Made by a program: the position numbers and the translations under genes. Below are positions 34,236 to 42,222 of a stretch of DNA of 64,000 bases, piece by piece. The notes below the pieces were generated by a model. That model was given only the letters and a program-made list of their open reading frames with translations. It was not told the DNA's origin and searched no databases. The stretch covers positions 1,922,001 through 1,986,000 of the forward strand of contig NZ_JAFBBQ010000001.1 of the NCBI RefSeq assembly GCF_016907255.1. Reading direction: 5' to 3'. The stretch is from Microbacterium keratanolyticum. GTDB lineage: Bacteria > Actinomycetota > Actinomycetes > Actinomycetales > Microbacteriaceae. Numbering within the stretch: position 1 is the first letter of the stretch; each line of letters opens with the position of its first letter.

Positions 34236-35012
34236 CTAGAGGTCTTCGGGCTCGGGCGGATCGACCGTGAAGCCCTGCGCCTCCAGCATCCGCCGACGCT
34301 CTTCCAGACGGCGGTGCAGCTCCTGCTGCCCGTCGGCGATGAGGTCGGCAGGCAGGTCGACGTGAGCGCCGCGGGCGGCGCCGTGGCGTTCGGCGATGAA
34401 GCGGTCGAGCTCTGGGCCTGAGGTCCACGAGGAGATGAGCGCGTACCGCGGTGCGCTGCCGCGGTGCCAGACCGCGTGCCAGAACCGCTGCGTATCGAGC
34501 ACCAGACGGGTGCCCGCCGGAAGGGGGATGCGCGTCTCGGTCGCGGGATCGAAGCGGTCCTCGCGGAGGATGAGCAGCGATTCGCCGTCGTCGCTGAGGT
34601 TCTCGTAGCCGCGGACGACCCAGCCGGTGCCCTCGGGGTTGAGGCGGTTGTTGTCGTCTTTGTGCAGGTTGTAGATCGCGTCGGCGTAGGTGTTCGGCTG
34701 CAGTTCGATGACGCGGCAGCGGCCGACCCCTGCGCCGGCCGCGAGAGCTCGACGCTGCAGGGACGGAGCGATCGCGACCTGAGATGGGATCCACACGCCG
34801 TCCTTGTCGGTGCGCGGGGGAGTGTGGTTCCAGAAGGCGTTGCAGTCGACCTCGCCGAACGCACTCGCCAGAGGCGCGAAGCGGGTCACCCCGGAGGAGC
34901 GCCACGGCACATACGCGAGGTTCATCCACTCGCTCGCATCGACGTCGCGCTCTGCGCGGTCGAGGATGACGTAACCGGTCTCATCGAGAGCACTCGATCT
35001 GATGTACGGCAT
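34236..35012 (-). CDS. Putative Fe(II)/2-oxoglutarate-type oxygenase
   Basis: 258 aa. A facial-triad pattern is visible: H117-x-D119 in YNLHKDDNNRLNPEGTGW, then a distal histidine in LDTQRFWHAVWHRGSAPRYALISSW (H179 or H183) with R189 as a possible 2-oxoglutarate-binding arginine. Upstream DAIYN and downstream SLLILRED strands fit a double-stranded beta-helix. I found no closer family; the substrate is unknown. A C-terminal helix rich in Arg/Glu (QQELHRRLEERRRMLEAQG) follows. It is convergent with the SRPBCC gene, ending 9 bases from its stop. Confidence 0.6.
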   Translation of the reverse strand: MPYIRSSALDETGYVILDRAERDVDASEWMNLAYVPWRSSGVTRFAPLASAFGEVDCNAFWNHTPPRTDKDGVWIPSQVAIAPSLQRRALAAGAGVGRCRVIELQPNTYADAIYNLHKDDNNRLNPEGTGWVVRGYENLSDDGESLLILREDRFDPATETRIPLPAGTRLVLDTQRFWHAVWHRGSAPRYALISSWTSGPELDRFIAERHGAARGAHVDLPADLIADGQQELHRRLEERRRMLEAQGFTVDPPEPEDL

Positions 35013-35113
35013 GCGCCCACCTTTCCTGCGGCACCAAAGGCACTAAGGGCATGCTAAGCCAGCGGGCTGAAAGAGCCGATTCCGGTCGCCGTGAATAAGT
35101 CCCCGGTGGTCTC

Positions 35114-35140
35114 GCGGATGCCTCGGCGCGAAGCATCCGC
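35114..35140. repeat. GCGGATGC/GCATCCGC hairpin between divergent genes
   Basis: GCGGATGC (35114-35121) and GCATCCGC (35133-35140) flank CTCGGCGCGAA. Neither neighbouring gene ends here, so this copy is not a terminator. It sits just upstream of the TAGCGT box at 35155. Confidence 0.75.
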
Positions 35141-35166
35141 CTGAATGGAACCGATAGCGTGGAGGC

Positions 35167-36216
35167 ATGACGCAACCCCAGGGAGCCCACCTCGTCGGCA
35201 GCGTGAACTACGACGACGCCGAGAAGACGATGCGCACCGCCGCGGCCGAGATGGGGTCGCTGCTGCGCCGCATCCCGGACGGCGAGGTCGGCAAGAGGTT
35301 CCACTGGATCATGTTCCAGCCGGACGTGCTCGGGCAGACCGAGGGGCTCGAGCGCATCGGCGACGAGCCGCGGATGCTGCGCACTCTCGACACGCGTCCG
35401 CTGCGCATCGCGGAGGGCGTGGATGCTGCCGCGCTGCAGTTCCCGCCGCTGGGGTACGCGTCTGCGGCGATCGAGTCGTACGCGATCTTCGCCCGTCTGC
35501 GCGCCGAGGGTGTGATCGCCGCCGGCACGCGCTTTCAGGTGTCGCTGCCGACGCTCGTCGCCGTGGTCTCGGCGTTCTTCTTCGGCGATGACCGTGAGGC
35601 CATCGAGCCCGTCTACACCGCGGCGATGCTGCGTGAGCTGGACGAGATTCTCGCGGCGATCCCGCACGAAGACCTCGCTGTCCAGTGGGACGTCGCCTCG
35701 GAGATGGGCATCATTGAGCAGGCCGCCATCTACGGCAAGCCGATGTCGGCCTGGTGGCCTGGCGATCCCTTCGACGGTCTCGTCTCGCGCCTCGCTGCGC
35801 TCGTGGATGCCGTCCCCGTGGACGTCGAGGTCGGTGTGCACCTCTGCTACGGCGACATCGCCGAAGCCCACTTCATCGAGCCGAAGGACGCGGGAACGCT
35901 GACCCGCTTCGCGAACGCCGTCGTCGCGGCATCCGCACGTCCGCTGACCTGGTTGCACCTGCCCGTGCCGATCGAGCGCGACGACGAGGCCTACTATGCA
36001 CCGCTCGCAGACCTCGCGCTCACGGACGAGACCGAGCTGTACATCGGTCTCGTGCACCGTGAAGACGGTGTCGAGGGCGCGCAACGTCGCATCGCCGTCG
36101 CCTCGAAGTTCGTGCCGACCTACGGGGTCGCGACCGAGTGCGGCATCGGACGCGCGCCCGAGGGGACGACCGAAGGCATCTTCCGCACGCACGCCGAGGT
36201 CGCCGCAGCCTGGTGA
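35167..36216 (+). CDS. MetE/UROD-like TIM-barrel protein of unknown function
   Basis: 349 aa. The sequence recalls the cobalamin-independent methionine synthase/uroporphyrinogen decarboxylase superfamily: GSVNYDDAEKTMRTAAAEMGSLLRRIPDGE near the start, VQWDVASEMG, a metal-site-like VGVHLCYGD (His/Cys), LTWLHLPVP, YIGLVHRED and TYGVATECGIGR (second Cys). The H-x-C ... C pattern fits zinc-thiolate binding as in MetE, but folate and homocysteine sites cannot be shown. It is a stand-alone gene; ATG lies 6 bases after TAGCGT (35155-35160), so leaderless. Confidence 0.72.
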   Translation: MTQPQGAHLVGSVNYDDAEKTMRTAAAEMGSLLRRIPDGEVGKRFHWIMFQPDVLGQTEGLERIGDEPRMLRTLDTRPLRIAEGVDAAALQFPPLGYASAAIESYAIFARLRAEGVIAAGTRFQVSLPTLVAVVSAFFFGDDREAIEPVYTAAMLRELDEILAAIPHEDLAVQWDVASEMGIIEQAAIYGKPMSAWWPGDPFDGLVSRLAALVDAVPVDVEVGVHLCYGDIAEAHFIEPKDAGTLTRFANAVVAASARPLTWLHLPVPIERDDEAYYAPLADLALTDETELYIGLVHREDGVEGAQRRIAVASKFVPTYGVATECGIGRAPEGTTEGIFRTHAEVAAAW

Positions 36217-36250
36217 GTGTTTGTCTCGACGCGCCGTCGCAGCAGCTCGA

Positions 36251-36280
36251 TTAGCGCTCAGGCCCGTCGTGTCGTAAGCT
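36251..36280 (+). promoter_or_regulatory. Probable tRNA-Ser promoter
   Basis: TTAGCG (36251-36256) and TAAGCT (36275-36280) are 18 bp apart, with the tRNA beginning 8 bases downstream. The spacing fits a sigma-70-type promoter for a stable RNA. Confidence 0.6.
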
Positions 36281-36287
36281 TTTCCGC

Positions 36288-36377
36288 GGTGACGTGTCCG
36301 AGCGGCCGAAGGTGCAACACTCGAAATGTTGTGTAGGTTCACCCCTACCGTGGGTTCAAATCCCACCGTCACCGCCA
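36288..36377 (+). tRNA. tRNA-Ser (anticodon CGA)
   Basis: A 90-base type II tRNA with encoded CCA. The acceptor stem GGTGACG (36288-36294) pairs with CGTCACC (36367-36373); discriminator G, then CCA 36375-36377. The anticodon stem CAACA/TGTTG encloses loop CT-CGA-AA, so the anticodon is at 36322-36324 and reads UCG. A long variable arm (GTAGGTTCACCCCTAC) and the T-arm GTGGGTTCAAATCCCAC are present. All of this fits serine tRNA. Confidence 0.97.
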
Positions 36378-36379
36378 TG

Positions 36380-36406
36380 AAAACCCCCTCCTCGTGAGGG
36401 GGTTTT
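36380..36406 (+). terminator. Terminator of tRNA-Ser
   Basis: AAAACCCCCTC (36380-36390) pairs with GAGGGGGTTTT (36396-36406) around a CTCGT loop; the right arm ends in a T-run. It starts 3 bases after the tRNA CCA end. Confidence 0.95.
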
Positions 36407-36522
36407 CGCGTTTCGGGACCTATCGGTGATCGAGTCTCCCTCATGGCCTCGGGCCGGAAGTGGGCGTGCGAGTGCGTGACGGGGCGCAGCGCGCACTAGC
36501 CTTTCAAGGACGAGAGGGCGAC

Positions 36523-37042
36523 ATGGCGGTCGATGGCAGGACGCTGACGAAAGCGGAAGCGCGGGAGGCGGCACTCAACGCCCTCGACAAGGCCTGGGCG
36601 CTGATCCCCGCCGAGCGACCGGATGATCTGCCGGGGAAGACGAACTCCGAGGGCGTGTACATTCCCGACCATCACCACTTCGAGACCACCGTGTGGGGCG
36701 TACGGGTCGGATATCTGGGCACTGCTCACCGCCCATCCGAGGCTGAGAGGCGATGATGACCTGCTCGCGCAGCTCCTCGCTGTTGTGAATGACCGCGCTG
36801 CGATGCGGGGCCGTCGCTCCTTCAGGCTGCTGTTCGGGTCGGTGAAGCTCGCCAAGTACGCACCGCAGATCGCCGCTTATGTCGATGATCCCGACGTCTA
36901 CGGCCACGTCGTCGGAACGCTCTACAAGATGCGGACGCCGGACTACGTCGACCAGATCCGCCCTCATGCCAACTCGCCTTCTGCGTGGATTCGCAAGGAG
37001 GCGAAGCGGTATCTGGCGAAGTACGACGCGAACCCCTCCTGA
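36523..37042 (+). pseudogene. Frameshifted gene of unknown family
   Basis: Two overlapping frames together look like one protein of about 172 aa. The first (ATG 36523, after a TAGCCT box and GAGAGGG RBS) gives AVDGRTLTKAEAREAALNALDKAWALIP and HHHFETTVWGVRVGY, and stops at 36756. The second, in the +1 frame, continues with WALLTAHPRLRGDDDLLAQLL, the charged-basic FRLLFGSVKLAKYAPQIAAY and ends KRYLAKYDANPS at 37042. The switch point is near 36708-36720 (GGTCGGATATCTGG). A +1 shift joins them. It may be a real frameshift, a sequencing error, or recoding. No family recognised. Confidence 0.7.
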
Positions 37043-37147
37043 GGTCTCAGCAGCTCGAGGGTGGCCCCCGCGTCACTTTTTCGGCCACGCGGACTCCTTC
37101 TTCATGAAACGATGCCTCGTCGGCATGATCTGAGGGGATTCTGTGTG

Positions 37148-37933
37148 ATGAAAGACAACGACGCGATGGTCTCGACGAATGCCGTGTCTCGACGGACGGT
37201 CGTTCAGGCTGCCGCATGGTCGCTGCCCGTGATCGCTGCGGCCGCGACCATTCCGATGGCGGCCGCATCCGTGAACTGCGTCGCGACCGTGAGCTCCGCA
37301 ACAGCGTCGTACGCGAAGCTGAGCGCGACGTCCGCGGTCTTCACCTGGACGAACATCTTCGGCGACGGCAAAGACCTCACGCTGACGCTCGTGAGCGTCC
37401 CCAACGGCGCCACCAACATGACGATCAACCAGACGAACAACTTCATTCTGGACCCAGCTATGCAGGGTGGGGAAGCCCAGCCCAGCGTGCGGCTGTCGAT
37501 GGACACTGTCGATCTGCGGAACATCGCCGGGGGCCAGCGGGTGACGTTCAGCTTCGCTTTCGACGGCGCACCGACGACAGTGGATGCACTCAGCTACACG
37601 ATCAAGGACATCGACGGTGTTCAGGCGTTGGACGGCCTCGGAGGTGCAGAGCGCGTCTACCTGTCCGAAGGTACGGGCACGTACAACTCTGACTGGATTC
37701 GCGGGCAGGGGACCGGCGCCAACCCGTGGCGTCCTTTCACGGGGGCTCCGAACTCCGAGGTGATCCCGAGCAGCGGTGCCGGCAATGTGGCGGTCAGCCT
37801 GCCACAGGCCAGCGCCTTCAGTCTCACCTTCGTCGCCAACAACTCCGGCCGCTCGATCAACGACCGACCGAACCAGAACATCTGGGTCGGTCCATTCAGT
37901 TTCACAGCCGTCAATCCGGCCTGTGTGCTGTGA
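37148..37933 (+). CDS. Exported protein with Tat-like signal, function unknown
   Basis: 261 aa from ATG 37148. The N-terminus has a twin-arginine-like signal: AVSRRTVVQAAAWSLPVIAAAATIPMAAA, with likely cleavage after the Ala-rich end (about residue 37). The mature part (about 225 aa) is beta-rich with few charges, including TWTNIFGDGKDLTLTLVS, TFSFAFDGAPTTVDAL and FSLTFVANNSGRSIND, and two cysteines (near the start of the mature part and three residues from the end, PACVL). GAGGGG lies 8-10 bases before the start. It precedes the thioester adhesin by 69 bases and may be its secreted partner (inference). Confidence 0.75.
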   Translation: MKDNDAMVSTNAVSRRTVVQAAAWSLPVIAAAATIPMAAASVNCVATVSSATASYAKLSATSAVFTWTNIFGDGKDLTLTLVSVPNGATNMTINQTNNFILDPAMQGGEAQPSVRLSMDTVDLRNIAGGQRVTFSFAFDGAPTTVDALSYTIKDIDGVQALDGLGGAERVYLSEGTGTYNSDWIRGQGTGANPWRPFTGAPNSEVIPSSGAGNVAVSLPQASAFSLTFVANNSGRSINDRPNQNIWVGPFSFTAVNPACVL

Positions 37934-38002
37934 GCGACCGATGACCACGGTGCCGCAGACGCGCGCGTCGACAGCACGACAAAACCAGTGGGGAGAAGCA
38001 CG

Positions 38003-39502
38003 ATGAGCAACGCATCTTTGAAGAGATCGAGCCGAGCGGGGGCTGTGTTCGCGGGGGCGCTGCTCGCCCTCGGCGTGATCTTCGCACCCGGCGGTGCAGC
38101 GCTGGCCGCCGAGATCGAGAACGGGGACCCCGTCTACATCGGTGGGCGCGAAGGGTACTCGGGCACCGGGATCTTCCCGATCTGGTCGTCGGGCAGTCAG
38201 GCTGGGGAGCCTGACTACTGGGCGTATTGCATCGAGCACGACGTGAGCGCCAAGACCGGTCTCCAGGGCACCGTCGGCGATGTCGACAGCTTCCTCGGGA
38301 GCAACTACTTCGCCGATCCTGCGATCCCCGGCAAGGTCCGCTGGGTCCTCGCGCACAGCTACCCGGCGGTGAGCCTCGAAGAGCTGGCGGCGGAGGCGGG
38401 CGTGCCCGTGATCTCGCGCAGCGACGCGATCGAGGCCACGCAGTATGCGATCTGGCGCTACACGGATCTCAACTTCGATGCGGCGTGGGCGTGGGAGACG
38501 CCCGAGTCCGAAGCCGCGTACTGGTATCTCGTGAACGGCGCGAACGCCAGTCCTGGTCTGACCCCGGGTGAGCTCACCGTCACGGCATCTGTGACGGCAC
38601 CGAGTGCGGCCCAGATCGCAGGAACACTCGTCGGCCCGTTCGTCGTGAACACCAACCAGGCAACCGTCGCGCTCTCCGTCGACCCCGTCGTCACCGTCAC
38701 GGATGTGGACGGGAACGCGATCGACGTCAACACCGTCGCCGACGGGCAGGAGATCTATCTCGACCTGCGCGGAACCACGACCACCGGAAGCGCCACCGTT
38801 CGGGTCGTCGCGGACGGTGCAGCCACCGGGAAGGTCGTGTCTGTCCCGAACACACCCGGAGGCACGCCGAGCGAGGCGGATCATGCGCAGACGATAATCC
38901 TGGTCGCCCCGGGCTCCGCGACCACGACGGCCGAGGCTGCCGTGACGTGGGCCGCAGTGCCGGTGGCTGTCGTGCCGGCCATCGGAACGTCTTTGGTCGA
39001 CTCCGCCGACGGAGACCGGGTGCTGGCCTGGAACGGCGGCACGGTGATCGACACCGTCGCCTACGAGAACCTGGTGCCTGGCACGGAGTACACGCTCGTC
39101 GGTGAGCTGATGCGCAAAGCGGATGGCTCGTCGACGGGCATCACGGGAACGACGACGTTCACCCCGACGTCCGCCAACGGATCGGTCGACGTCCGCTTCG
39201 TCGTGCCGGAGGGATTCGCAGGACAGACTCTCGTCGCATTCGAATGGCTGTTCGTGGGGACGGACACGCTCGGCGAACCTGTTGCGGCTCACACCGACAT
39301 CGAGGATGCGGCACAGACGGTCGTCGTAGACACCACAGTGCCGGTCGCTCCGGTCGTGCCCGCCGCACCGAGCCCGTCGGGCGGGCAGCATCTCGCCGCG
39401 ACCGGTTCACCGGCGCCGGTCGCGCTCGCCGCCGGTGCGCTGCTTAGCGTCCTCGCCGGCGCGGCTCTGATGATCGCCAGGCGACGATCCGCAGAAGCCT
39501 GA
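38003..39502 (+). CDS. Sortase-anchored surface protein with thioester domain and VaFE repeat
   Basis: 499 aa. Signal peptide 1-35 (ALA-AE cleavage). The thioester-domain hallmarks are WAYCIEHD with Cys76 and a later ATQYAIWRYTD with Gln147, which in this family form an internal Cys-Gln thioester that reacts covalently with host or surface ligands. A VaFE-type Ig-like repeat spans about 328-420 (VDSADGDRVLAWNGG to TLVAFEWLF), of the kind that usually carries a Lys-Asn isopeptide bond with Glu. The C-terminus has LAATG (464-468, LPxTG-like), a hydrophobic helix and RRRSAEA. This is a cell-wall-linked adhesin; no sortase gene lies in the window. RBS GGGAGAAG. Confidence 0.92.
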   Translation: MSNASLKRSSRAGAVFAGALLALGVIFAPGGAALAAEIENGDPVYIGGREGYSGTGIFPIWSSGSQAGEPDYWAYCIEHDVSAKTGLQGTVGDVDSFLGSNYFADPAIPGKVRWVLAHSYPAVSLEELAAEAGVPVISRSDAIEATQYAIWRYTDLNFDAAWAWETPESEAAYWYLVNGANASPGLTPGELTVTASVTAPSAAQIAGTLVGPFVVNTNQATVALSVDPVVTVTDVDGNAIDVNTVADGQEIYLDLRGTTTTGSATVRVVADGAATGKVVSVPNTPGGTPSEADHAQTIILVAPGSATTTAEAAVTWAAVPVAVVPAIGTSLVDSADGDRVLAWNGGTVIDTVAYENLVPGTEYTLVGELMRKADGSSTGITGTTTFTPTSANGSVDVRFVVPEGFAGQTLVAFEWLFVGTDTLGEPVAAHTDIEDAAQTVVVDTTVPVAPVVPAAPSPSGGQHLAATGSPAPVALAAGALLSVLAGAALMIARRRSAEA

Positions 39503-39510
39503 CTCGACCA

Positions 39511-39552
39511 GTGAGGCAGGGGAGCGGAACCCGAACCGCACCCCTGCCTCAC
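39511..39552 (+). terminator. Terminator after the thioester adhesin gene
   Basis: GTGAGGCAGGGG (39511-39522) and CCCCTGCCTCAC (39541-39552) form a perfect 12-bp stem with an 18-base loop that can fold a little further (GCGG/CCGC). It starts 8 bases after the adhesin stop. No strong U-run follows. Confidence 0.85.
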
Positions 39553-39711
39553 TCGTTCCCCACGGAGATGCGCCCACAGGAATTTCTGCGAGAGAGGTGC
39601 CGCGCGGGCATCCGACTTCTAGGATGTGGATGCGGGCGAGGCGGATCGGCCGTGCTCATCCTCTCGGCCCGAAGCCAGAGAGGCGGGCGAGCGTCATTCT
39701 GAGGGGAAGAC

Positions 39712-41508
39712 GTGAACGAGTCTCGTGGCGACGCCGATCTTCTACGCAGCCTGCGCGAGGGAGATCAGAGCGCATATGCGATTCTGTGGGAGCGCCACAT
39801 CGGCGCCGCCCTGCGCTATGCGCACCGGGCCTACCCCGTGCGCGCGGAGGATCTGGCCTCCGAGGCGTTCCTTGCGATCTACCAGCAGGTGACGACCACC
39901 GGCAAAGGCCCTGAGTTCGCCTTTCGCTCGTACCTTAAGGCGGTGATCCGCAACACCGCCATCCGGTGGCGGAAAGAGGCCGATCTCGTCGATGACACCG
40001 CCGCCGTTGACAGCACGGACTTCCGCGATGCGCTCAACCTCATCGAAAGGGAGGCGAACGCCAGCGACCTGCGAGGGGCATTCGAGGAGCTTCCGGAACG
40101 CTGGCAGCGGGTGCTGTGGCTCAGCGAGGTCGCCGAGGTCGGGCGTCCCGAGATCGCCCTCGAGCTCGGCATCAAGCCGAACGCTGTTTCCGCGCTGCAG
40201 CGGCGGGCGCGCGCAGGTCTCAAACTGAACTGGCTGACGAGACAGATTCCGCTCGCACTGCGCGAGGACCCGGGGCACGCCGCCCATCTCTTCCCTCGCC
40301 ATCTGGCTGACCCCCAGGACGCGATTGTGGCGGAGGAGGTTTCTGCTCACGTCGCCGAATGCGTGGTCTGCGGTGAACTGCTGCTCAGCCTGCGCAGCGA
40401 CGCGCGTCGACTGCAGAACGTCACTCTGTCGGCGGTCGGTTTCGGTGCCCTGGGGGTCACGCTTCCCTCCGTCGGCGCGTTCGCGCCCGGGACCGTGGCC
40501 GCGGCGGCGCTCGCCACGGCTGGCGCGGGGATCGGCGTGGCCGGTCTCCTCACCGGTGGCATCGGTGCGCTCTCGATCGGTGGCATCCTGCTCACGACAC
40601 TTCTGCTCCCCGGGCCTGTTCCCGTGGTTCCTTCTGCGGCGGTGGCGGACTCGACGGCAACAGCGGCGCCCGTCACGCCCGGTCCGACCGTGCCCCCGGG
40701 CGTGATTCCCGCGCCTGCGCCCGCGCCGGCGGCCACTCTGCCCGGCGTACCGTCGCCGACGGGGCGCTGGAACGCCGATCCGTCCATCGACTCCGTTGAT
40801 CTCGTGAACGACCCGGCCGCGGAAGTGCCACTCGCTCCGACTGCGCCGGTGACGGCACCCGGGACGACGCCGGGCCCCGGCGAGGGCACGGCATCGACGC
40901 CGAGCCCGGGAGTATCCACTCCGCCGACGTCGTCCGGCTATCTCGCTCCGGTACTGGCGGGGCGGACGACGCCGGGGGCGGAGATCGGCATCGACGTAGA
41001 CGGCCAGCGCTACGCGCCAGCGGTCGCCGCGGATGGCTCATGGTCTTTCGATCCGCGGGGGCTTCAGCTCCCTGCGGGCGACTACGAGTATCAGGCGTGG
41101 GCCTTCGACAGCACCGGTGAGTCGCCCGCGACAACAGGGACGTTCACGATCCTCCCGGTCGTGATCGGGGGTTTCGAGAACATCTCAGGCACAGAGGACA
41201 TGCAGGTGGCTGAGGCGAGCACCACGGGTCTCGTGATCTCCGCCACGGGACCCGCCAACGGCTCCATCTACATCACCACCATGCAGGGGCACACCGCGAT
41301 CATCCCCCTCGACGAGACCGGGCACGCGCTGAAGCGTCTGCGGATGCACTCACGTGGCTGGTACTGGTTCACCTTCCGCGCGCTCGACGCAGACGAGTAC
41401 TGGGGCCCGCCCACGGAGCATCCGCTCGACGTCTACGACCCCGATATCATCTTCGATCCCTGGGGACCCGGGCCCGAGGAGATGACCTTCGAGCTCACCG
41501 ATCCCTAG
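39712..41508 (+). CDS. ECF sigma factor fused to anti-sigma zinc finger, membrane segment and extracellular domain
   Basis: 598 aa in one frame. Residues about 8-90 are sigma region 2 (DLASEAFLAIYQQV, FRSYLKAVIRNTAIRWRKE) and about 118-175 region 4 (FEELPERWQRVLWLSEVAEVGRPEIALELGIKPNAVSALQRRARAGL). Then an anti-sigma zinc-finger motif H213-x3-C217-x2-C220 (HVAECVVC). Residues about 238-300 are hydrophobic and can span the membrane, followed by a Pro/Thr/Ala-rich linker (300-420) and an extracytoplasmic beta domain with Ig-like strands (YLAPVLAGRTTPGAEIGIDVDG). Sigma and its inhibitor and sensor are therefore one protein; release would need proteolysis or conformational change. GTG start with GAGGGGAAGA RBS. 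It follows the adhesin, its possible target. Confidence 0.9.
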   Translation: MNESRGDADLLRSLREGDQSAYAILWERHIGAALRYAHRAYPVRAEDLASEAFLAIYQQVTTTGKGPEFAFRSYLKAVIRNTAIRWRKEADLVDDTAAVDSTDFRDALNLIEREANASDLRGAFEELPERWQRVLWLSEVAEVGRPEIALELGIKPNAVSALQRRARAGLKLNWLTRQIPLALREDPGHAAHLFPRHLADPQDAIVAEEVSAHVAECVVCGELLLSLRSDARRLQNVTLSAVGFGALGVTLPSVGAFAPGTVAAAALATAGAGIGVAGLLTGGIGALSIGGILLTTLLLPGPVPVVPSAAVADSTATAAPVTPGPTVPPGVIPAPAPAPAATLPGVPSPTGRWNADPSIDSVDLVNDPAAEVPLAPTAPVTAPGTTPGPGEGTASTPSPGVSTPPTSSGYLAPVLAGRTTPGAEIGIDVDGQRYAPAVAADGSWSFDPRGLQLPAGDYEYQAWAFDSTGESPATTGTFTILPVVIGGFENISGTEDMQVAEASTTGLVISATGPANGSIYITTMQGHTAIIPLDETGHALKRLRMHSRGWYWFTFRALDADEYWGPPTEHPLDVYDPDIIFDPWGPGPEEMTFELTDP

Positions 41509-42062
41509 TCGCCGGCGCCGCTGCGCTCGGATGGCCGCGATCTCCGCCACCACAGGCGCCGCTTCGGTGCCGGCGAGGAAGGCGCAGAGGCGGCTGCCGT
41601 GGATGCTCGCTTGCGCTCGTGCCACGCACGGACGTCATCGTCGATGTCGCGCAGCGGCGTCACGACCGGCGGCCCGCCGAGCAGCTGCATGCGCGCATGG
41701 CGGACGCGCTTGTTGAATTCCTTCAGGTACTCGCGCACATCGGACTCGTGCCACATCGCGTCGAGTATCTCCTCGACCTCGGCAGACTCTTTGCGCAGTT
41801 GGAAGGCGGGCGGCGCCAGCCCTGTGAGGTCTTCGGTCTGGATCTTCCGGCGGATCCACCAATCCGGATCATTCGTCGTGCCGAGACCTTCAATCGGCTT
41901 TCCCGCGCCAGGCAGGTTGTCGAACTCTCCTCGATCGATCGCCATCTGGATCGTCAGCTCGACCGCAGCCCAGCGCTCTTCCGTCGTCGACCATCGAGGC
42001 GGCCCGCCGGCGCCGTGCTCGGGCACGGATTCGGTTTCGTCGTCGTCGCGCATCTTCCGCAC
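41505..42062 (-). CDS. DUF1992 protein (DnaJ-homologue subfamily C member 28-like)
   Basis: 185 aa. The core AVELTIQMAIDRGEFDNLPGAGKPI and DPDWWIRRKIQTEDL match the DUF1992 pattern; the basic C-terminal tail is variable. Function unknown, sometimes linked to chaperone networks in eukaryotes. The gene converges on the sigma-factor gene and their ends overlap by 4 bases, so there is no room for a separate terminator. GTGCGG codons precede the ATG; the RBS is weak (GGAGGTGCGGAAG). Confidence 0.85.
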   Translation of the reverse strand: MRKMRDDDETESVPEHGAGGPPRWSTTEERWAAVELTIQMAIDRGEFDNLPGAGKPIEGLGTTNDPDWWIRRKIQTEDLTGLAPPAFQLRKESAEVEEILDAMWHESDVREYLKEFNKRVRHARMQLLGGPPVVTPLRDIDDDVRAWHERKRASTAAASAPSSPAPKRRLWWRRSRPSERSGAGD

Positions 42063-42174
42063 CTCCGATCCGTCCTCAGTAACAGGCTAACGAAAAAGGC
42101 CGGATCCTCTACCCCGTTCCGCGCCGTGCAGCAAGGGGGATGATCTTCCCAGCGCACGCGGCCTACCGTCAGGC

Positions 42175-42222
42175 ATGAGCACACGAACGGACGCCTTCCG
42201 ACCCGACCGGCGGCGCGCATGA
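42175..42222 (+). CDS. 15-aa leaderless leader ORF coupled to cinA
   Basis: ATG 42175 begins a 15-codon ORF, MSTRTDAFRPDRRRA, ending in TGA at 42220-42222 that overlaps the cinA ATG (ATGA). A TACCGT box (42164-42169) lies 5 bases upstream, the same leaderless layout used by full-length genes here. It may serve only to deliver ribosomes to cinA, which has no clear RBS of its own (GACCGGCGGCGCGC). Confidence 0.6.
   Translation: MSTRTDAFRPDRRRA

Noticed and set aside
36288..41508. Genomic island integrated at tRNA-Ser
   Set aside because: I found no repeat of the tRNA 3' end (GGGTTCAAATCCC to CCA) downstream and no integrase. The region may be accessory, but a site-specific island is not supported.
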